DNA of 64,000 bases from Natronosalvus rutilus. GTDB lineage: Archaea > Halobacteriota > Halobacteria > Halobacteriales > Natrialbaceae. The stretch lies in assembly GCF_024204665.1 (NCBI RefSeq), contig NZ_CP100355.1, forward strand, positions 186,001 to 250,000. The letters are read 5' to 3'. This document shows positions 58,196 through 64,000 of this stretch, one piece after another (positions within the stretch are counted from its first letter, which is position 1; every line of letters begins with the position of its first letter). The position numbers and the translations under genes are program-made. The notes beneath the pieces were generated by a model that saw only the letters and a list, made by a program, of their open reading frames with translations, was not told the DNA's origin and made no database searches.

Positions 58196-59842
58196 ATGCC
58201 AGGCACGACGGACCAGACACTTCGACCGTTTTTGTGGCGCGCGGAAACCCTCTACGGCGACACGGAAATCGTCTCTCGTAATCACGACGGGCTCCAGCGA
58301 TACACCTACAGTGAGTACGCTGACCGCGTGAGCCAACTCGCGTACGCCCTCGAGGGCGCCGGCATCGAACCGGGCGATCGAGTGGGCACGTTCTGCTGGA
58401 ACCACGCCCGGCACTTCGAGACCTACTTCGCCGTCCCGTCGATGGGGGCACAACTGCACACGATCAACCCGTTGCTCCCCGACGAGCACATTCGATACAT
58501 CGTCGACAACGCCGACGACGAGATCATCTTCGTCGATCCCTCACTAGCGGGAAAACTCGCGAGCGCCGCGAGCGGCGCGGACGGCGAGTTCGACGACGTC
58601 GACTTCGTCGTCGTGGGAAGCGAGCCGACGGACCACCTCGAGGCGACGCCCTACGAGTCGTTCATCGACGGCTACGGGACCGACTACGACTGGCCCGACG
58701 TCGACGAGGACCAGCGGGCCGGGATGTGTTACACCTCGGGGACGACCGGGAAGCCGAAGGGTGTCGAGTACACCCAGGGGATGCTCTGGAGTCACACGAT
58801 GGCGACGCTGACCCCGCAGGGGATTCCGATGGCCGACGACGACGTGGTCATGCCCGTCGTGCCGATGTTCCACGTCAACGCCTGGGGCATGCCCTTCAGC
58901 GCGACGGCGGGCGGTTCCAAGCACGTCTACCCCGGCCCCTCGCCCGAGCCGGGCGACCTCGCGACGCTCATCGAGGAGGAAGGCGTCACCATCACCGCCG
59001 GCGTCCCGACCGTCTGGCTGGGGCTGATGGAGTACTGCCAGGAGAACGACGTGGACCTCTCGAGCCTCGAGACGGTGGTCGTCGGCGGAGCCGCGGCCCC
59101 GAAGTCGATGATCGAGTGGTTCGACGACCGCGACGTCGAGGTGCTCCACGCCTGGGGGATGACCGAGATGGCGCCCATCGGGACGGTCGCCCACCTCAAG
59201 GCCGACCTGCGCGGCGCGGATTACGAGACGCAACTCGACAAGCGGAGCAAACAGGGCCTGATCGTCCCCGGCCTCGAGTTCCGGGTGATCGACGAATCCG
59301 GCGAGGAGATACCCCACGACGGCGAAGCCTTCGGCGAATTGTGGGTTCGTGGACCCTGGGTCACCACCGAATACTTCGAGCGCCCGGAGGCCAACGAGGC
59401 CGACTTCGAGGACGGCTGGCTCAAAACGGGCGACGTGGTCACCGTCGACCCGGACGGATACCTGCAGATCGTCGATCGGGCCAAGGACGTGATCAAGTCC
59501 GGCGGCGAGTGGATCTCCTCAGTCGAACTCGAGAACGCGATCATGGCCCACGACGACGTCGCGGAGGCAGCCGTGGTCGGCGTCCCTCACGAGCGCTGGC
59601 AGGAACGACCTGTGGCGTTCGTCGTTCCGTCTGAAGGCGCCGATCGCGACCGGCTAATCAAAGAAGTTACCGACGACCTCGCCGCGGACTACCCGAAGTG
59701 GTGGCTCCCGGACGACGTCGAGTTCATCGAGGAGGTACCGAAGACCGCGACGGGCAAGTTCTCGAAGAAGGACATCCGCGAGCGCTACGCCGACCAGTCG
59801 CTCGTCGACGGGAAAGTACCCGAGGACGCCGCGCCGGAGTAG
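58196..59842 (+). CDS. Fatty-acid/medium-chain acyl-CoA ligase (AMP-forming)
   Basis: 548 residues of the adenylate-forming superfamily. The P-loop is YTSGTTGKPKGVEYT near 180, the acyl-binding core VLHAWGMTEMAPIGT near 320, GWLKTGDV near 405, and the C-terminal catalytic Lys in PKTATGKFSKKDIRER near 520. It activates a carboxylic acid with ATP, then forms the CoA thioester. Start ATG 58196. An AT-rich tract (about 58150-58165) is the promoter candidate. The neighbourhood (HalOD1 and methyltransferase elsewhere) gives no substrate. Confidence 0.93.
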   Translation: MPGTTDQTLRPFLWRAETLYGDTEIVSRNHDGLQRYTYSEYADRVSQLAYALEGAGIEPGDRVGTFCWNHARHFETYFAVPSMGAQLHTINPLLPDEHIRYIVDNADDEIIFVDPSLAGKLASAASGADGEFDDVDFVVVGSEPTDHLEATPYESFIDGYGTDYDWPDVDEDQRAGMCYTSGTTGKPKGVEYTQGMLWSHTMATLTPQGIPMADDDVVMPVVPMFHVNAWGMPFSATAGGSKHVYPGPSPEPGDLATLIEEEGVTITAGVPTVWLGLMEYCQENDVDLSSLETVVVGGAAAPKSMIEWFDDRDVEVLHAWGMTEMAPIGTVAHLKADLRGADYETQLDKRSKQGLIVPGLEFRVIDESGEEIPHDGEAFGELWVRGPWVTTEYFERPEANEADFEDGWLKTGDVVTVDPDGYLQIVDRAKDVIKSGGEWISSVELENAIMAHDDVAEAAVVGVPHERWQERPVAFVVPSEGADRDRLIKEVTDDLAADYPKWWLPDDVEFIEEVPKTATGKFSKKDIRERYADQSLVDGKVPEDAAPE

Positions 59843-59983
59843 AGAGCAGACAGGGTCGCCGTCCGTGACCAGGGCCGCTCTCTCGAGGACGTATACGTTC
59901 TGGGCACCCGACACGCGGGCCCTGAGTGCCGATCACCGATCATCGATCCCCCGATTACGGACCCACATTCGCTACGGCACTGA

Positions 59984-61327
59984 TCACGGGGCCGATTCCG
60001 CGATGTCGTCGATCGCGTACACGCGAACGCCCGTCGGTCGCTTCGTGAACTGCCCGAGCAATCGCCCGACGAGGCGGTCGACCCCCGCGTCCGCGCCGAC
60101 GTCGAGCAGTTGCTGGCTCACGATCCCGTCGAAGAGCATCGTCGAGACCGAATCGGGCTCTGCCGCCTCGAGCAACGCCTGGGCGTCGCTCGCCTCGCCC
60201 TCCTCGAGGATCTCGCCGTCGGCGTCGAGGAACCGAACGCGCCCGGTCTCGTTTCGGATCACCTCGGTGGCGTGGTCGTAGACGGTTCGCGGTACTGGTT
60301 CCGCGGAATCGGTGGGCGCCGCTTCGGGTTCTGGAGCGGATTCGGTACCTGGGTCTGACGTCGAACCGTCGTCGACGTCTCCCTCGAGCGACGGTGAATC
60401 GGCCTCGGGTCCTGGACTCGAGTCGGGCTGAACCGAGTCATCGGCTGGTGACTTGGTACTCGCTGGCGGCGCAGGCGTCTGGCTGCCGTCGGTCGCGGCG
60501 ATGGCGTCCCGCGGCTCGTTCGCCCCGGAGACGGATTCGAAGGGGACCTTGTTTCGCAGGGCCGTGAACAGCTGGGTGTGATCGAGGTCCTCGACCGACG
60601 TCCCCGCCGGGGCGAACGTGACGTAGTCGATGTCGCCGACCTGGGAGAGTTCCTCGAAGATCAGGTCGCCGCCGCGGTCGCCGTCGAGGAACACCGTGAC
60701 CGTCCGGTGATGGGTGAGTTCGGCGACCGCGTCGGGGACGTTCGTCCCCTCGACGGCGATGGCGTTCTTGACGCCATACTTGAGCATGGTGAGGACGTCC
60801 GATCGCCCCTCGACGACGATGATGGCGTCGCTGTCGGCGACCCGCGGCCCGGCCGGCAGGCCCTCGAACTCGGTGATGTCCGCGACGCGGACGTACTCGC
60901 GAACCTCCTCGAGGATCTCGTCCGAGGACATGACGGAGTCGTCGAACCCCGTCCGGAGGAGTTCCTTCGCCCGCTCGACGACGTCCTTGCGCTTTGCCGC
61001 GCGAACGTCCTCGATGTCGCCGACCTCGAGGTTCGCTCGACAGGGACCGACCCGGGTGATGGTCTCGAGAGAGGCTGCGAGCGTGGCAGTTTCAACCTTG
61101 TCGAGGCTGGTCGCAATGGTCAGGTGACCCTGCGACGTTCCGTGAGTGCTGGTGATTTCGACGTCGATGTGACCGACCTTGCCCGACTGACGGAGTTCGC
61201 GGAGGTCGAGTTCGTCGCCGAGGAGGCCCTCGGTCTGGCCGAAGATGGCGCCGACGACGTCACTGCGCTCGACCACCCCGTCGGCCATGACGTTCGCCCG
61301 AATGAGATATTTTGACGTGTCTTCCAT
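59984..61327 (-). CDS. dnaG: Archaeal DnaG primase (toprim)
   Basis: 447 residues. The N-terminal part (MEDTSKYLIRANVMADGVVERSDVVG) and the toprim domain (VVEGRSDVLTMLKYGVKN; FLDGDRGGDLIFEEL) give the archaeal DnaG layout. Active Glu and Asp residues are present. Archaeal DnaG associates with the RNA exosome; the C-terminal domain (after an acidic Pro/Ser/Thr-rich linker at 290-370) is its exosome-binding region. Start ATG 61327. Divergent from the methyltransferase gene across 204 bases. Confidence 0.96.
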   Translation of the reverse strand: MEDTSKYLIRANVMADGVVERSDVVGAIFGQTEGLLGDELDLRELRQSGKVGHIDVEITSTHGTSQGHLTIATSLDKVETATLAASLETITRVGPCRANLEVGDIEDVRAAKRKDVVERAKELLRTGFDDSVMSSDEILEEVREYVRVADITEFEGLPAGPRVADSDAIIVVEGRSDVLTMLKYGVKNAIAVEGTNVPDAVAELTHHRTVTVFLDGDRGGDLIFEELSQVGDIDYVTFAPAGTSVEDLDHTQLFTALRNKVPFESVSGANEPRDAIAATDGSQTPAPPASTKSPADDSVQPDSSPGPEADSPSLEGDVDDGSTSDPGTESAPEPEAAPTDSAEPVPRTVYDHATEVIRNETGRVRFLDADGEILEEGEASDAQALLEAAEPDSVSTMLFDGIVSQQLLDVGADAGVDRLVGRLLGQFTKRPTGVRVYAIDDIAESAP

Positions 61328-61531
61328 GGGAGATCCGGTCCGTGTCGGACCTGCGGCGCGAACATCGCGCCCGTAGACCGTTTACTCGTATATAGGTGCT
61401 CGACGGCAAATACCTGTTGACCGGCAGGTTCACCTCGAAGGGCAGTCGGTCCAGCCGAAACGTCGTCGGACAGATGACACGTAGTGACACACCCCCAGTG
61501 CCTTGATAGGCCCGTCGACTCGAGAGAGCGT

Positions 61532-62467
61532 ATGAGCGAGGAGACGCAGGACACCGGTTCGGGCACCGAACGGCGCGAGCACGGCGGGCGTTCGGACCGC
61601 GACGACGACGAAGACGACCGCACTCGAGCGCAGGACCTGTCGTCGCTCGATCCCGAACGCTACTACGACGAGTACGGCCACGAGGAGTGGAACCGTCTCG
61701 AGGCCACGCTAGGCGGTCACCTCGAATTCGAGGGGACGACGACCTACCTCGAGCGCTACCTGCCGAACTCGGGTCACGTCCTGGACGCGGGCGGCGGTGC
61801 GGGGCGGTACGCCGTCTGGCTCGCCGAGCGCGGGTACTCGGTGACGCTCGCCGATCAGAGCCGTCGCCAGTGTGAAATCGCTCGAGCGAAAGTCCGCGAA
61901 CACGGCGTCGCCGACCGCGTGACGGTCGAGCGCGCCGACCTGCGCGCGCTGCCGTTCGCCGGCGACCGGTTCGACGCCGTCTGCTGTACCGGCGGGCCGC
62001 TCTCCCACCTCACCGACGAATCCAGCCGAGAGCAGGCGCTCGCGGAACTCCGCCGCGTCGCCCGGTCCGAGAGCCCCGTCTTCGTCTCCGTTATGGGCCG
62101 ACTCGCGCTCCTCCAGAACCTCGTTCGCTCCGTCGAGTACGCCCCCGGCATCCTGGCGATGGTCGAGAGCGGCACCTACGACGCCGACTTCGCCCGCGAG
62201 CACCTCACCCACCTCGAGGAACCCGGCTTCACCGCGTGTCACTTCTTTCGGGCCGCGGAACTCGAGGCCGTCCTGGAGTCGGCCGGGTTCGAGATCGAAG
62301 CGCTGGTGGGACTCGAGGGAATTGCGGCGAACGTCGGTGAGCGACAGGATCTAGAGGACCTCGAGCCGGACGTGGTCGAGGCTGTCACCGAGGCCGTTCG
62401 CGGCCTGCGGACGGACCCCGCCGTCGTCGACTGGTCGAACCACATCCTCGTGGTCGCTCGAGCCTGA
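61532..62467 (+). CDS. Class I SAM-dependent methyltransferase
   Basis: 311 residues from ATG 61532. The first 45 residues are acidic and disordered (RSDRDDDEDDRTRAQ). The Rossmann core has VLDAGGGAGRYAVWLAERGY (motif I), ADQSRRQCEIARAKV and RADLRALPFAGDRFDAV, then CTGGPLSHL. The substrate-binding half (LEEPGFTACHFFRAAELEAVL) is typical of small-molecule methyltransferases. Acceptor unknown. Convergent with the HalOD1 gene (56 bases). Confidence 0.88.
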   Translation: MSEETQDTGSGTERREHGGRSDRDDDEDDRTRAQDLSSLDPERYYDEYGHEEWNRLEATLGGHLEFEGTTTYLERYLPNSGHVLDAGGGAGRYAVWLAERGYSVTLADQSRRQCEIARAKVREHGVADRVTVERADLRALPFAGDRFDAVCCTGGPLSHLTDESSREQALAELRRVARSESPVFVSVMGRLALLQNLVRSVEYAPGILAMVESGTYDADFAREHLTHLEEPGFTACHFFRAAELEAVLESAGFEIEALVGLEGIAANVGERQDLEDLEPDVVEAVTEAVRGLRTDPAVVDWSNHILVVARA

Positions 62468-62523
62468 GCGCCCACTATTGTTGTTGAACTATTTTACTAT
62501 AGGATCAATAGTATTGGTGCCGC

Positions 62524-62865
62524 CTACTCGAGCGGCTCGGTTACCTTCGTGGGATTGGTGGGCTCGGTGAGGCGGACGCGGCCGTCCCCGTGGACGCTGA
62601 CGTGGTACCCTTCGTAGGTAAACTCGAAGACCCTGTCCTCGAGGTCGGCGCCACTGTTTCGCGGACGAAACAGCGCGTTGAGCGCGTCCGGATCAATGAC
62701 CTCGTAGATCGGCGGCATCTCGACCAGCGACCGCCCGGAGGCCGCAGCGACCAGGTCGACGATCGTCTCGACCGGCCCCTCCGTCGGATCGAACGACTCG
62801 GTGTGCGTGCGCTTCGTTCGGTCGACGGTCGCGGAGGGAGGGAGCGAATCGTCAGCGGAATCCAT
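62524..62865 (-). CDS. Stand-alone HalOD1 output-domain protein (second copy)
   Basis: 113 residues from ATG 62865 (62892 is possible and would suit the TATA at about 62923). It has the HalOD1 phrases SFDPTEGPVETIVDLVAAAS, LVEMPPIYEVIDPDALNALF and FTYEGYHVSVHGDGRVRLTEP, more canonical than the copy at 6220. No partner domain. The role of isolated HalOD1 proteins is not established. Confidence 0.85.
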   Translation of the reverse strand: MDSADDSLPPSATVDRTKRTHTESFDPTEGPVETIVDLVAAASGRSLVEMPPIYEVIDPDALNALFRPRNSGADLEDRVFEFTYEGYHVSVHGDGRVRLTEPTNPTKVTEPLE

Positions 62866-63099
62866 ACACGCATCCACTCGAGTCGCCCCCATGTCTCTGG
62901 TGCTGATTATATTGATCCTTTAAGTACGACCTTTCGAGACAGCGTCACGATACCGCCTTCTCGAGGAGAGCGCGTGAGGGCACGACGAGTCGACGCTCGT
63001 GTGATGGGGAGGAACACGCAGCATTCCGGGAGACAGAGGGTCAATAGCACAACGAGGACGGACGCAACGTTCATAGTTGCCGACTGGAAAGACTACCGT

Positions 63100-63261
63100 A
63101 TGGATTCGCTCCTTCGCCTCGCCGGACTCGGCCTGCTCGCGCTCGTGGTCCTCTGGGTCGTACTCGAGGTCGTCGTCGGCATCGTCTCGGCGGTCATCAG
63201 CCTCGTGGTCCTCGCCGTGGTGGTCGCACTCGCGTACCTGGCGTACTCCGTACTCGCGTAG
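63100..63261 (+). CDS. Small hydrophobic membrane protein, 53 aa
   Basis: ATG 63100 gives MDSLLRLAGLGLLALVVLWVV, then a second hydrophobic helix IVSAVISLVVLAVVVALAYLAY. Only a few polar residues remain. It is typical of tiny haloarchaeal membrane proteins and has no function known to me. A run of 6-base units follows its stop. Confidence 0.6.
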   Translation: MDSLLRLAGLGLLALVVLWVVLEVVVGIVSAVISLVVLAVVVALAYLAYSVLA

Positions 63262-63277
63262 GCGTCGGGGCAGAAAT

Positions 63278-63325
63278 CAGTACCAGTACCAATCTCAGTT
63301 TCAGTCTCAGCCCCAATCTCAGTTT
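63278..63325. repeat. Eight degenerate 6-base tandem units
   Basis: CAGTAC, CAGTAC, CAATCT, CAGTTT, CAGTCT, CAGCCC, CAATCT and CAGTTT start 17 bases after the stop of the small membrane-protein gene and overlap the stop of the phosphohexomutase gene opposite. Confidence 0.7.
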
Positions 63326-64000
63326 TTCGCCGACTCGAGCAACTCGATCGCCTCGGCCCGGAGTTCGTCCGCCCGGTCGGCAGACCGCGCCTCGGCGGTG
63401 ACCCGGATCAGCGGCTGTGTGCCACTCGCCCGGAGCAGGAACCAGCCGTCGCCGCGGTCGACGCGCACACCGTCGAGGGTGTCGACGTCGTCGTATCGCT
63501 CGAGGACCGACTCCGCAACTGCGTCCATCACGGCGCCCTTCTGGTCAACCTCGAGGGAATCGCGCCGGATGGGGTAGGTGTCGACGCTGTCGACGAGCGC
63601 CGAGAGCGGACCGGATTCGGCGACCAGTTCGACGAGTTCCGCGGCCGCGAGCGGCCCGTCCGGACAGAGCGTTTCCGCGGGCCAGATCCAGGCGCCGCTG
63701 GGTTCGCCGCCGAAGACGACGTCCGCGTCGGTCGCCCGTTCGGCCACGTAGACGTCGCCGACCGGCGTCTTCGTGAGCGACGCGCCGACGGCGGCCAGCG
63801 CGTCGTCGACGGTCAGGCTGGTGTCCACCGGTGCAGCCACCCGGTCTCCCTCGCTCGCAGCCTCCCGGGCGAACAGCGCTAGCAGGACGTCCTTCGGGAC
63901 GAACCGCCCCGTCTCGTCGACCGCGACCATCCGGTCGGCGTCCCCGTCGTGGGCGATGCCCAGGTCGGCGTCCGTGGCCGCGACCGTCTCGAGCAGCGTC
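63319..64000 (-). CDS. Phosphohexomutase (GlmM/phosphomannomutase), C-terminal part
   Basis: The frame is open from the window edge, so the N-terminus and the phosphoserine loop lie beyond 64000. Present are the metal-binding DLGIAHDGDADRM (Asp triple), the sugar-binding FGGEPSGAW (GEPSGAW with Glu/Ser), and the phosphate-binding LRASGTQPLIRVTAEA at the end. It interconverts sugar 1- and 6-phosphates (glucosamine or mannose) for cell-surface glycan precursors. The last codons overlap the 6-base repeat array. Confidence 0.92.
   Translation of the reverse strand, partial: TLLETVAATDADLGIAHDGDADRMVAVDETGRFVPKDVLLALFAREAASEGDRVAAPVDTSLTVDDALAAVGASLTKTPVGDVYVAERATDADVVFGGEPSGAWIWPAETLCPDGPLAAAELVELVAESGPLSALVDSVDTYPIRRDSLEVDQKGAVMDAVAESVLERYDDVDTLDGVRVDRGDGWFLLRASGTQPLIRVTAEARSADRADELRAEAIELLESAKN

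Overview
The window is typical haloarchaeal chromosome. It is GC-rich, and its proteins are strongly acidic (Asp/Glu-rich, Lys-poor). Most transcripts look leaderless or nearly so, with an archaeal TATA element about 25-30 bases before the start codon. Exported proteins carry twin-arginine signals with haloarchaeal lipoboxes. Lineage markers include a thermosome with a Gly-Gly-Met tail, the chromatin protein MC1, archaeal DnaG and PriL primases, Sec61-beta, HalOD1 output domains, PrsW and FAU-1. The gene set suggests a member of the Natrialba/Natrinema side of Halobacteria, but the sequence alone does not fix a genus. I see no tRNA or rRNA gene, CRISPR array, insertion sequence or prophage.

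Layout. 1-2 kb: end of an ABC permease and its ATPase. 2-9 kb: an unknown protein, a metallo-beta-lactamase hydrolase, a protein with the complete metal-binding signature of class I terpene synthases, a FilR1-type regulator, a lone HalOD1 protein, a winged-helix regulator and an aldehyde ferredoxin oxidoreductase. 9-16 kb: a large membrane protein, a geranylgeranyl-reductase-type flavoprotein, a CBS protein, a degenerate HNH/zinc-ribbon protein, an Asp-nucleophile alpha/beta hydrolase and PriL. 16-28 kb: Sec61-beta, PdxT, an iron-box-controlled siderophore-binding lipoprotein with a coupled unknown gene, a BFN nuclease, HisE, aspartate kinase, Pus10, an HtrA protease and a YkgJ protein. 28-38 kb: many small haloarchaeal families, a PHP phosphoesterase, two related lipoproteins, a zinc-type ferredoxin with an iron box, a ferritin-like protein, divergent rhodaneses and a KH protein. 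37-48 kb: thermosome, RimK-type ligase, a tight dioxygenase/Fe-ADH-fold operon, BKACE, uL16, site-2 protease, a methyltransferase, a ferredoxin and MC1. 48-64 kb: an AbrB-like protein, a GNAT, PheS-PheT, FAU-1, PrsW, riboflavin synthase, an acyl-CoA ligase, DnaG, a methyltransferase, HalOD1 and the end of a phosphohexomutase.

How genes work together. Two loci 15 kb apart share a nearly identical DtxR-like iron box (17817-17830 and 33147-33160; 13 of 14 bases equal), which points to one iron regulon covering siderophore uptake and a zinc-type ferredoxin. The dioxygenase (41702-42673) and the Fe-ADH-fold protein (40498-41700) are translationally adjacent and resemble a hydroquinone dioxygenase / maleylacetate reductase pair, but the reductase has lost most canonical metal ligands. 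The two rhodaneses are divergent around a 14-base-arm inverted repeat. Housekeeping genes (pheST, dnaG, priL, thermosome, uL16, sec61-beta) are scattered among metabolic genes, as usual in haloarchaea.

The most promising novelty is the terpene-synthase-like protein at 3957-4943. Its DDxxE and NxxxTxxxE motifs are spaced as in bacterial sesquiterpene cyclases. A second unexplained pattern is a set of short-period degenerate tandem repeats (6, 7, 8, 9 and 11 bases) placed directly after stop codons at several unrelated loci.
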